Positions 48,339-55,893 of a DNA stretch of 64,000 bases are shown piece after piece. Origin of the DNA: Chitinolyticbacter albus (lineage in GTDB: Bacteria > Pseudomonadota > Gammaproteobacteria > Burkholderiales > Chitinibacteraceae); assembly GCF_024437655.1 (NCBI RefSeq), contig NZ_JANBVF010000009.1:90698-154697 (forward strand), given 5' to 3'. Position 1 is the first letter of the stretch. Each line of letters starts with the position of its first letter. The notes beneath the pieces were generated by a model. The model made no database searches. It was not told the DNA's origin and was given only the letters and a program-made list of their open reading frames with translations. The translations under genes and the position numbers were made by a program.

Positions 48339-48725
48339 TCAATGCAGAGTCCGCGGAATCGAGAGGATGAACTCGGGGATGTCGGCCTCGAACTCGGTGC
48401 CGTCGGCGGCGCGCATCTGGTAGCTGCCCTGCATGGTGCCGACGGGAGACTGCAGCGTGGCGCCGCTCATGTATTCGAACGACTGGCCAGGCTCCAGCAC
48501 CGGTTGCTCGCCGATCACACCCAGGCCGCGCACTTCCTGCGTCTTGCCTTCCATGTCGCGGATCAGCCAGTAGCGCGACACCAGCTGGACGGTGACGCTG
48601 CCGTGATTGGTGATCACGATCTGGTAGGCGAAGACGTAGCGACTGTCCTCCTCGTTCGATTGCTCGGCGAGGTAACTGGCCTGGGGCAACACCGCCACGC
48701 GGTACTTGTCGTCATCCTGATTCAT
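48339..48725 (-). CDS. apaG: ApaG protein
   Basis: 128-residue immunoglobulin-like beta-sandwich of the ApaG/DUF525 family. Visible: YVFAYQIVITNHGSVTVQLV, RYWLIRDMEGKTQEVRGLGV and VLEPGQSFEYMSGATLQSPV, GTMQGSYQM. Linked to Co2+ and Mg2+ resistance in enterobacteria, mechanism unsettled. Divergent from rpe, the neighbour expected in betaproteobacteria, which supports the assignment. Confidence 0.95.
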   Translation of the reverse strand: MNQDDDKYRVAVLPQASYLAEQSNEEDSRYVFAYQIVITNHGSVTVQLVSRYWLIRDMEGKTQEVRGLGVIGEQPVLEPGQSFEYMSGATLQSPVGTMQGSYQMRAADGTEFEADIPEFILSIPRTLH

Positions 48726-48826
48726 GCTGAACTTCCAACCTTGGCAACTGCGTAATCTTAACAGCCGCTGCGGCCAGGTGCTTGGCGCGGGTTACAATCA
48801 CGTCAAACCGCTATGGAGCTCCTCGC

Positions 48827-49504
48827 ATGACGATCCGCATCGCCCCCAGCATCCTCTCCGCCGATTTCGCCCGGCTCGGCGAAGAAGTCACCAAGGTGAT
48901 CGCCGCCGGCGCCGATCTGATCCACTTCGACGTGATGGACAACCATTACGTGCCCAATCTGACCATCGGCCCCATGGTGTGCGAGGCGCTCAAGAGCTAC
49001 GCCACCGTGCCGCTCGATGTGCACCTGATGGTGCGACCGGTCGATGCACTCGCCACGATGTTTGCCAAGGCCGGCGCCAATATCGTCACCTTTCACCCGG
49101 AAGCTTCCGACCATGTCGACCGTACGCTGGGCCTGATCCGCGATCAGGGTAGCCAGGCCGGCCTGGTGTTCAACCCGGCCACGTCGCTCGACCATCTCGA
49201 CTACGTGCTCGACAAGGTCGACATGGTGCTGCTGATGTCGGTGAACCCGGGCTTTGGCGGCCAATCTTTCATTCCCGCCATGCTCGATAAGGCCCGAGCC
49301 ACCCGCGCCAAGCTCGATGCCTACAAAGAGAAGACCGGCCGCCATATCCACCTGGAGATCGACGGCGGCGTGAAGGTGAGCAATATCGCCGAGATCGCGG
49401 CCTGTGGCGTCGATACCTTCGTGGCCGGTTCGGCCATTTTCGATCAGCCAGACTACAAGGCGGTGATCGATGCGATGCGCGCCGAGGTCGCCAAACTGGG
49501 TTGA
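48827..49504 (+). CDS. rpe: ribulose-phosphate 3-epimerase
   Basis: Interconverts ribulose 5-phosphate and xylulose 5-phosphate in the pentose phosphate pathway. 225 residues, TIM barrel. Motifs: [35 protein letters not shown] with the metal and catalytic residues, [14 protein letters not shown] phosphate loop and [11 protein letters not shown]. The ATG at 48827 matches the family start; GGAGCTCC lies upstream. In many relatives gph follows directly; here a terminator and about 8 kb of lipid genes come between. Confidence 0.97.
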   Translation: MTIRIAPSILSADFARLGEEVTKVIAAGADLIHFDVMDNHYVPNLTIGPMVCEALKSYATVPLDVHLMVRPVDALATMFAKAGANIVTFHPEASDHVDRTLGLIRDQGSQAGLVFNPATSLDHLDYVLDKVDMVLLMSVNPGFGGQSFIPAMLDKARATRAKLDAYKEKTGRHIHLEIDGGVKVSNIAEIAACGVDTFVAGSAIFDQPDYKAVIDAMRAEVAKLG

Positions 49505-49524
49505 CCTTACACATGCCAAACCCG

Positions 49525-49548
49525 AAGCCGGCTACTGCCGGCTTTTTT
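49525..49548 (+). terminator. terminator of rpe
   Basis: AAGCCGGC (49525-49532) and GCCGGCTTTTTT (49537-49548) pair around TACT, 20 bp after the rpe stop. It cuts rpe off from the lipid genes that follow. Confidence 0.9.
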
Positions 49549-49637
49549 CATTGATGTGACATTCGCGATAGAAAGACTTGCGCAAGCTAGGCGAAGCCCG
49601 CACTATCCTCGCCGCATAGATACCAACCGGATCACGC

Positions 49638-50237
49638 ATGACGCTTTATGATCTGAAGCCCCGCTTCCAGGCCCTGCTGCGGCCCTTGTTGCGCGGGCTG
49701 AACCAAGCTGGGGTCACCGCCAATCAGGTCACGCTGCTGGCGCTGCTGCTCTCGCTGGCGCTGGGTGGCTGGCTGGCGTTGCAGCCCGTTGCGAGCACCT
49801 TCCTGCTGTTGCCCGGCTTTCTACTGCTGCGCATGGCGCTCAATGCCATCGACGGCATGCTGGCGCGCGAATTCAACCAGCAATCGAAATTGGGCGCGCT
49901 GCTCAACGAGGCCGGCGACGTGCTCTCCGACGCTGCGCTCTACCTGCCTTTCGCCTTGCTCCCCGACGCCGATCCCATTGCCGTGGTGGTGATGGTGCTA
50001 CTGGCCAATCTCACCGAATTCGTCGGCGTCACCGGTCAGACCGTGGGCGCCAGCCGGCGCTACGACGGCCCGCTAGGCAAGAGCGATCGCGCCTTCATAC
50101 TCGGCGCCTACGCCTTGCTGGTGGGCCTTTACACGCCAGCGCTCGCCTGGAGCCCCTGGCTGTTCTGGGTGCTGGCGGCGCTCAGTGCGCTCACCTGCCT
50201 GAACCGGGCCCGCCGCGCGCTGCAGGAGGCCGCATGA
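49638..50237 (+). CDS. ynbA: CDP-alcohol phosphatidyltransferase-like protein (YnbA-like)
   Basis: 199-residue polytopic membrane protein of the CDP-alcohol phosphatidyltransferase family, which joins CDP-diacylglycerol to a small alcohol. About six helices. The family signature D-x2-DG-x2-AR-x8-G-x3-D-x3-D is present in layout but altered: N69-A-I-D72-G-x2-A76-R77, then G86, N90 and D94. Two of the four metal or catalytic Asp are Asn, so activity may be changed or lost. First gene of a ynbABCD-like cluster, overlapping the CdsA-like gene by 4 bp. Alcohol substrate unknown. Confidence 0.86.
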   Translation: MTLYDLKPRFQALLRPLLRGLNQAGVTANQVTLLALLLSLALGGWLALQPVASTFLLLPGFLLLRMALNAIDGMLAREFNQQSKLGALLNEAGDVLSDAALYLPFALLPDADPIAVVVMVLLANLTEFVGVTGQTVGASRRYDGPLGKSDRAFILGAYALLVGLYTPALAWSPWLFWVLAALSALTCLNRARRALQEAA

Positions 50238-51181
50238 ATCCGTTCCCGATTTCCGATGTGCTGTTTTACGCGCTGTGCGTGATCTTCGCCGTGCTGGTAT
50301 TCGCCAGCAGCACCATCGCCGTGCTGGGCTGGCGTTTTCCGCAGAAGGATTGGCTGGAGCTGCGCCAGCGGGTGCGCACCTGGTGGTGGATTGTTGCGGT
50401 GTTTGTGCTGGCGATTTCGGTCAATCGCACGATATCGCTGCTGGTGCTGGGCTTCGTCAGCTTCCTTGCCTTCAAGGAATACCTGACGCTGGTACCGACG
50501 CGCCGTACCGACCACCTGCCGCTGCTGTGGGCCTACCTTGCCGTTCCCATCCAGTATTTCTGGATCTGGGATGGCTGGTACGGCATGTTCATCATCTTCA
50601 TCCCGGTGTATGCCTTTTTGTTCCTGCCTATGCGCATGGTGCTGATCGGCGACACGCAAGGCTTTCTGCGCGCTGCCTCCACGCTGCACTGGGGGCTGAT
50701 GACCACGGTGTTCAGCCTGTCACACATGGCGTATCTGTTGGTGCTACCGACCGACGTGACCGGCAGCATGAAGGGCGACGGTGCACTACTGGTGCTGTTC
50801 CTGGTGGTGCTCACCCAGTTCAACGATGTGGCGCAGTATCTGTGGGGCAAATCGCTGGGGCGCGCCAAGATCATCCCCAAGGTCAGCCCGAACAAGACGG
50901 TGGCGGGCATGCTGGGCGGCGCGCTCACCACCACGCTGCTCGGCCTGATGCTGGGGCCGGTGCTGACGCCGATGAGCATGGCACACTCGGCCATGGCCGG
51001 CCTCTTGATCGGCGTGACCGGTTTCATCGGCGACGTAGTGATGTCGGCAGTAAAACGTGACCTGGGCGTGAAGGACAGTGGCGATCTGCTGCCGGGCCAC
51101 GGTGGTATCCTCGACCGGCTCGATTCACTGACCTACACCGCGCCGCTGTTCTTCCACTTCCTGCGCTATCTGTACTATTGA
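50234..51181 (+). CDS. ynbB: phosphatidate cytidylyltransferase (CDP-diglyceride synthase, YnbB-like)
   Basis: Makes CDP-diacylglycerol from phosphatidic acid and CTP in the inner membrane. 315 residues with eight or more helices. The CDS signature near the C-terminus is intact: SAVKRDLGVKDSGDLLPGHG then GILDRLDS, with all Lys, Asp and His positions. Likely a second copy besides the housekeeping cdsA, since this one lies in an accessory cluster. Overlaps the preceding gene by 4 bp and its stop overlaps the acyltransferase start. It would supply CDP-diacylglycerol to its neighbour. Confidence 0.93.
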   Translation: MNPFPISDVLFYALCVIFAVLVFASSTIAVLGWRFPQKDWLELRQRVRTWWWIVAVFVLAISVNRTISLLVLGFVSFLAFKEYLTLVPTRRTDHLPLLWAYLAVPIQYFWIWDGWYGMFIIFIPVYAFLFLPMRMVLIGDTQGFLRAASTLHWGLMTTVFSLSHMAYLLVLPTDVTGSMKGDGALLVLFLVVLTQFNDVAQYLWGKSLGRAKIIPKVSPNKTVAGMLGGALTTTLLGLMLGPVLTPMSMAHSAMAGLLIGVTGFIGDVVMSAVKRDLGVKDSGDLLPGHGGILDRLDSLTYTAPLFFHFLRYLYY

Positions 51182-51885
51182 TCGTGGCTGCCGCTTCTCC
51201 ACCCCTTGCGCGCCTGTGGCACAACGCCCTGCGGCTTGCCTTCATCGTCGGCGTGGCCTGGCCGGTGGTGCTGGTGTGGCTGGGGCTGACGCTGCGCCAC
51301 CGCGAGCGGCTGCCGGTCAAGGGCCCCGCCATCGTCGTGGCCAACCACAACAGCCATCTCGACATCCTCACGCTGTACACGCTGTTCCCGCTCTCCAAGG
51401 TGCTGAATGTGCAGCCGGCGGCCGCTGCCGATTATTTCCTGCGGCACAAGCTGCTGGCCTGGTTCGCCACCCGGGTGATCGGCATCATTCCGGTGGTGCG
51501 TGGCGGCGCGAGTAAGCGCAATGATCCCTTGGAAGGCTGCTACGCCGCGCTGGAAGCGGGCCGCGTGCTGGTGCTGTTCCCCGAGGGGACGCGCGGCGAG
51601 CCCGAGCAGATGTCCGAGCTGAAATCCGGCCTGTGGTATCTGGGCCGGCGCTTTCCCGATATTCCCATCGTGCCGGTGTTCATGCATGGCCTGGGCCGTG
51701 CGATGGCCAAGGGTGCGCATATCCCGGTGCCTTTTTTCGTCGATGTCCATATTGATCGTCTCCTGCCCTGGCAGGACGACAAAACGGCCTTCAAGGCCGA
51801 ACTGCAGGCCCGTTTCACCGCACTGCAACGCAAGGCGGCCGTGCTGGCCGAAGAACCCAAAGGAGCTCCCGATGCGCCACGCTGA
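51178..51885 (+). CDS. lysophospholipid (1-acylglycerol-3-phosphate) acyltransferase
   Basis: 235 residues, PlsC-like. One N-terminal hydrophobic helix (about 14-38, FIVGVAWPVVLVWLGLTL), acyltransferase motif I NHNSHLD (HX4D), motif II in the Arg-containing IIPVVRGGASKRN and motif III VLFPEGTRGEPE. Start is uncertain: TTG 51178 overlaps the upstream stop, GTG 51184 is alternative. This gene is an addition relative to the E. coli ynbABCD set. It overlaps the following fusion gene by 14 bp. Could produce phosphatidic acid for the CdsA-like enzyme. Confidence 0.9.
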   Translation: MIVAAASPPLARLWHNALRLAFIVGVAWPVVLVWLGLTLRHRERLPVKGPAIVVANHNSHLDILTLYTLFPLSKVLNVQPAAAADYFLRHKLLAWFATRVIGIIPVVRGGASKRNDPLEGCYAALEAGRVLVLFPEGTRGEPEQMSELKSGLWYLGRRFPDIPIVPVFMHGLGRAMAKGAHIPVPFFVDVHIDRLLPWQDDKTAFKAELQARFTALQRKAAVLAEEPKGAPDAPR

Positions 51886-53665
51886 AGAACGCCAATTCCA
51901 GACCTTCGATCAACAATCGCTGTTCTATCGCCACTGGCCCGCCACCGAAGGCAGCAAGCCGACCCGCGCCATTGTGCTGTTCCATCGTGGCCACGAGCAT
52001 TCGGGCCGGCTGCAGCACATCGTCGACGAGTTGAACCTGCCCGATGTGCCGATGTTCGCCTGGGATGCGCGCGGCCATGGCCGCTCGCCGGGCGAGCGCG
52101 GCTTCAGCCCCAGCCTTGCCACGTCGGTGCGCGATGTCGACGAGTTCGTCCGCCACGCGGCCGACATCGCCGGCGTGCCGCTCGATGCGGTGACGGTGAT
52201 CGCGCAAAGCGTCGGCGCCGTGCTGGTCTCCACCTGGGTGCACGACTACGCCCCGAAGATCCGCGGCATGGTGCTGGCCTCCCCGGCGTTCAAGGTCAAG
52301 CTCTACGTGCCGTTGGCGCGCCCCGGCCTGCGCCTGATGGAAAAGCTGCGTGGCAACTTTTTCGTCAACAGCTACGTGAAGGCCAAGTTCCTCACCCACG
52401 ATCCGGAACGCATCGCCTCGTACGAGAGCGATCCGCTGATCACCCGGCCCATCGCTTCGCATATCCTGCTCGCGCTCTACGAAGCCGCCGACCGCGTGGT
52501 GGCCGATGCCGGCGCGATCACGGTGCCGACGCAGCTGTTGATCTCCGGCGCGGACTGGGTGGTGCACCACGGCCCGCAGCATGAATTCTTCGAGCGGCTG
52601 GGTAGCACGGTGAAGGAAAAGCACGTACTCGATGGCTTCTACCACGACACGCTGGGCGAGAAGGACCGCCACCTCGCCTTCGACAAGATCCGCGCCTTCC
52701 TCGACCAGCTCTACGCCGCCGCCCCGGTAGCCCCCGACCTGCTCGCCGCCGATCGCCAGGGCTATACCGCCAGCGAATACCGCGGCCTGCAGCAACCGCT
52801 GTCTCCGCTGTCGCCCAAGGCCCTGTACTACGGCGCCACCCGTCTCAATATGCGCACGCTGGGCAGCCTGTCGCGCGGCATCAAGCTCGGTTTCGATACC
52901 GGCTTCGATTCGGGCAGCACGCTCGACTACGTGTATCGCAACCGGATCGAAGGCACCACGCCGCTGGGCAAGCTTGCCGACAAGATTTATCTGGACAGCG
53001 TGGGCTGGCGCGGCATCCGCGTGCGCAAGCAGCACCTGGAGCAACTGATCACCGCCGCAGCCGATGCGCTGCGCGAGGCGGGCACGTCTATCCGCGTGGT
53101 CGACATCGCCGCCGGCCACGGCCGCTACGTGATCGACGCGCTCGCCCGCATTCCCGATGCCGAGCACATCCTGCTGCGCGACTACAGCCCGATCAACGTC
53201 GAGGCAGGCGGCAAGCTGATCACCGAGCGTGGTCTCGAGGGCAAGGCGAGCTTCGTGCAGGGCGACGCGTTCGATCGCGACAGTCTCTCCAGCCTGTCGC
53301 CGCGCCCCACGCTCGCCATCGTCTCCGGGCTGTACGAGCTGTTCCCGGACAATCCGCCCATCCTCGCCTCATTGAAAGGTCTCGCAGACGCGGTGCCGGC
53401 CGGCGGCTATCTCGTCTACACCAACCAGCCGTGGCATCCTCAGCTGGAACTGATCGCCCGCTCGCTGACCAGCCATCGCGGCCACCAGCCCTGGGTGATG
53501 CGCCGCCGCACCCAGCAGGAGATGGACCAGCTGGTCGAAGCTGCCGGCTTCGAGAAGCTGACACAGCGCATCGACGAATGGGGCGTGTTCACGGTGTCGC
53601 TGGCGCGGCGCAAGGGTGAAGATACGTTGCCGACGACAGAGGCGCACAGCGCCGTAGCGGCCTGA
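51872..53665 (+). CDS. ynbC: alpha/beta hydrolase fused to a class I methyltransferase (YnbC-like)
   Basis: 597 residues in two domains. Residues about 1-300: alpha/beta hydrolase of the monoacylglycerol-lipase type. It has FHRGHEHSGR, the DARGHGRSPGERG loop, and a nucleophile elbow VIAQSVGAVL where the usual first Gly of GxSxG is Ala. The Asp and His follow in ISGADWVV and GFYHDTLGE. Residues about 370-585: methyltransferase, with motif I VVDIAAGHGRY. The same fusion is seen in YnbC of E. coli. ATG 51872 follows AAAGGAG. A lipid acyl or headgroup substrate is inferred from its neighbours. Confidence 0.9.
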   Translation: MRHAEERQFQTFDQQSLFYRHWPATEGSKPTRAIVLFHRGHEHSGRLQHIVDELNLPDVPMFAWDARGHGRSPGERGFSPSLATSVRDVDEFVRHAADIAGVPLDAVTVIAQSVGAVLVSTWVHDYAPKIRGMVLASPAFKVKLYVPLARPGLRLMEKLRGNFFVNSYVKAKFLTHDPERIASYESDPLITRPIASHILLALYEAADRVVADAGAITVPTQLLISGADWVVHHGPQHEFFERLGSTVKEKHVLDGFYHDTLGEKDRHLAFDKIRAFLDQLYAAAPVAPDLLAADRQGYTASEYRGLQQPLSPLSPKALYYGATRLNMRTLGSLSRGIKLGFDTGFDSGSTLDYVYRNRIEGTTPLGKLADKIYLDSVGWRGIRVRKQHLEQLITAAADALREAGTSIRVVDIAAGHGRYVIDALARIPDAEHILLRDYSPINVEAGGKLITERGLEGKASFVQGDAFDRDSLSSLSPRPTLAIVSGLYELFPDNPPILASLKGLADAVPAGGYLVYTNQPWHPQLELIARSLTSHRGHQPWVMRRRTQQEMDQLVEAAGFEKLTQRIDEWGVFTVSLARRKGEDTLPTTEAHSAVAA

Positions 53666-53693
53666 ACCAACTGATTGCCACCGGAGTCCCGCC

Positions 53694-54194
53694 ATGCAAC
53701 AACCCATCCACGAACTGCTTGAAATCCTCGCCGACGGCGGGCTCGACGCGGCCGACCTCGACGCCATGACGGCGGAAGTGAGCAAGGCCGCCGCCGATGC
53801 CGCGGCCTACCTCGCCAGCGATACCGGCAGCGGCTACCCGGCGTTCCAGGCGCAACGCGGCGACACCGCGATGCCGTTGTGGCAATGGGTGCTGCTCGAG
53901 CAACTGGAAGGCGGCCTGGTGTTCCATGGCAGCACGGCGGCCGAGCTGTATGCAGCCATCGTCGACGCCTTCGGCGACGACGAACTCGACCTTGCCCCGG
54001 CCGCGCTGGCCAATCTGGACGAAGCCAGCGCCTGGCAGCAGGTACGCGAAGCGCTGGCCCCCGCCTACACGCTGGTCGACTTCGCCCAGCCCATCGACGC
54101 GCGCCGTCAGATCGTGCTGGTACGCAGCACCCGGCTTGAGCGCTTCAGCGGGCTGGCAAGCGAATTGGGGCTGGCCGCGAACCCCGCAGTCTGA
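53694..54194 (+). CDS. hypothetical protein, tandem paralogue 1
   Basis: 166 residues, acidic, soluble, helical. N-terminus MQQPIHELLEILADGGLDAA; central motif MPLWQWVLLEQL (about residues 60-71), then a predicted ferredoxin-like or helical tail ending SGLASELGLAAN. The next gene shares the same layout and the MPLWQWVLL core, so they are diverged tandem duplicates. I cannot name the family with confidence; DUF6630 is a candidate. No leader. It sits inside the ynb-like lipid cluster, and nothing links it to lipids. Confidence 0.7.
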   Translation: MQQPIHELLEILADGGLDAADLDAMTAEVSKAAADAAAYLASDTGSGYPAFQAQRGDTAMPLWQWVLLEQLEGGLVFHGSTAAELYAAIVDAFGDDELDLAPAALANLDEASAWQQVREALAPAYTLVDFAQPIDARRQIVLVRSTRLERFSGLASELGLAANPAV

Positions 54195-54273
54195 CACGCG
54201 CCGTCTTCAGGCAGAACGCCAGTGATACAGGCGCCGTCGAAGCTTGATTTAATTTTTACGCAATGAGCGATTT

Positions 54274-54756
54274 ATGAGCGCCACGATTTCCGAACTGATC
54301 AACCTGATTTCCGCCGGTTTCATGGACGCCGACGATGCCCGGCCCATTGTCGCCGCCGTCGAGGCAGCGCGTGAGAACCCGACCGACTATCAGGCCAAAT
54401 ACGATGTATATGGCTATACGGCGCAAGCCGGCATGCCGTTGTGGCAATGGGTGCTACTACACCTGCTGCCGCCCGACCTGCTGTTTTGCGCGCCACAGCC
54501 CGATGAGCTCTATGCGCAGATCTGCGAGAGCTTCGACGATGGGCTGGAACTGGAGCCGGACGAACTCACCGGACTCAAGACGGACAAGGCCATCCAGTTG
54601 ATCCAGCAGGATCTGGGCCCGCAATTCATGCTGGCGCGCCTGGGCAAACCCCTCAACGCGGACGAACCATGGCAATGCGTACTGGTACGCCGCAGCGAAG
54701 TCACTGCCTACCTGACGCTGTGCAGCGAACTGCAACTGCCCGCCGAAGCATGCTGA
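54274..54756 (+). CDS. hypothetical protein, tandem paralogue 2
   Basis: 160 residues. Parallels the preceding protein: MSATISELINLISAGFMDAD matches its N-terminus in pattern, GMPLWQWVLLHLL matches the core, and the ending LTLCSELQLPAEAC matches SGLASELGLAAN. Identity is low overall, indicating old duplication. The 79-bp gap before it contains TTTAATTTTT, the most AT-rich spot in the region, possibly a promoter. No family named with certainty. Confidence 0.7.
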   Translation: MSATISELINLISAGFMDADDARPIVAAVEAARENPTDYQAKYDVYGYTAQAGMPLWQWVLLHLLPPDLLFCAPQPDELYAQICESFDDGLELEPDELTGLKTDKAIQLIQQDLGPQFMLARLGKPLNADEPWQCVLVRRSEVTAYLTLCSELQLPAEAC

Positions 54757-54774
54757 CACGGGTACGAGTAGCCG

Positions 54775-55893
54775 ATGCGTAATCGCCCCCGCTTCTGCCT
54801 GCCCGTCCTGGCGTTGTGCTTCGCGCTGTCTGCAGTGGTGCACGCCGCCACGTATCGCGGCCATATCGGCAAGCAGGCGGTGGTGGTGGAGCTGTTCGAG
54901 CAGGGTAGCGAGCTGCCGCGCGAGGGGCGTTACGCATATCTCGCGCACGGTCAGATCCTGTTGCTGGAGAGTGGGGGCGAGCCGGGACTGCTGACCGAGT
55001 ACCGCGGCCGCAGCAGTTCGGACGACGAGGCCATCAGCGGCTATTGGCAGCTGCAGCGCGATGACAATGGTTGGCAGGGGCGATGGTTGAAGCAGCCCGG
55101 TGAGCGGGGGCTACCGATCACGCTGCAACCGGCAAGTCTGCCAAACGAAACGCTCGCCTTGTTGCACCTGCTGGATGGTGAGAACGTCCGCTCCGGCTTC
55201 GATCTGCTGCTGGCGGCGAGCCCGGCGCGCAAGCTGCGAAGCGGCGAGGTGCGGCGGATGGCCGGCACCGCAGTGCTACCGCAACATTGGCAACGCGGCC
55301 AATTGCGTGTCGAAGGCTTCCTGCTCGCCAAGCCGGAGCAAACTGGCGACGCCCGGATCAACGCGCTGCTGCAACTGCAGTTGCAAGATGCGATAGGCGA
55401 AGCCGAGCAATGTGAGGTTGGCGCACCGCGCGGGCTCTCGGATTATGTCCAAGTAGACACACCGAGCTATGCCAGCACGCATTACCTGTCAGTGGCAACA
55501 CTGCGCGATTACTTCTGTGGCGGCGCGTATCCCAGCGCGGGGTCAACGGCACGGGTTTATGATCGCCGCAGCGGGCAATTAGTCGGCCTCGCCACCGAGG
55601 TTTATCAAGTCGACGACGCCAAGCAGACCGCTTTTCGCAAGCTGGTCGCCCATCACCTCAAATCGTTGGTGAGCGCGGAAGAGGCCGAATGCTATGCAGA
55701 CTTTCTACGTAATCCGAATCAAGCTGATGCCCCCTGGTTATATCTGAATGGCATCGAGGCTAATGGGGTTATCGTGAGCCTGGGCTACCCCCAGGTTGCA
55801 AAAGTCTGTGAAATCAGCGTAACCCTCCCCTACGCCAGCATGCAACCCTTCCTACGCCCCGAATCCCGTCATGACTTCGTCAAGCAACACTGA
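54775..55893 (+). CDS. hypothetical secreted protein, 372 residues
   Basis: Signal peptide RFCLPVLALCFALSAVVHA (about 6-24), then a beta-rich N-terminal half starting ATYRGHIGKQAVVVELFE with repeated GYWQLQRDDNGWQGRW-like strands, and a C-terminal part (about 210-370) with four Cys (QCEVG, DYFCGGAYPS, EECYADF-like, KVCEIS) that could form disulfides; it resembles DUF3298/RsiV-type domains only loosely. Its 3' end overlaps ynbD by 23 bp. Periplasmic by leader. Function unknown. Confidence 0.72.
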   Translation: MRNRPRFCLPVLALCFALSAVVHAATYRGHIGKQAVVVELFEQGSELPREGRYAYLAHGQILLLESGGEPGLLTEYRGRSSSDDEAISGYWQLQRDDNGWQGRWLKQPGERGLPITLQPASLPNETLALLHLLDGENVRSGFDLLLAASPARKLRSGEVRRMAGTAVLPQHWQRGQLRVEGFLLAKPEQTGDARINALLQLQLQDAIGEAEQCEVGAPRGLSDYVQVDTPSYASTHYLSVATLRDYFCGGAYPSAGSTARVYDRRSGQLVGLATEVYQVDDAKQTAFRKLVAHHLKSLVSAEEAECYADFLRNPNQADAPWLYLNGIEANGVIVSLGYPQVAKVCEISVTLPYASMQPFLRPESRHDFVKQH

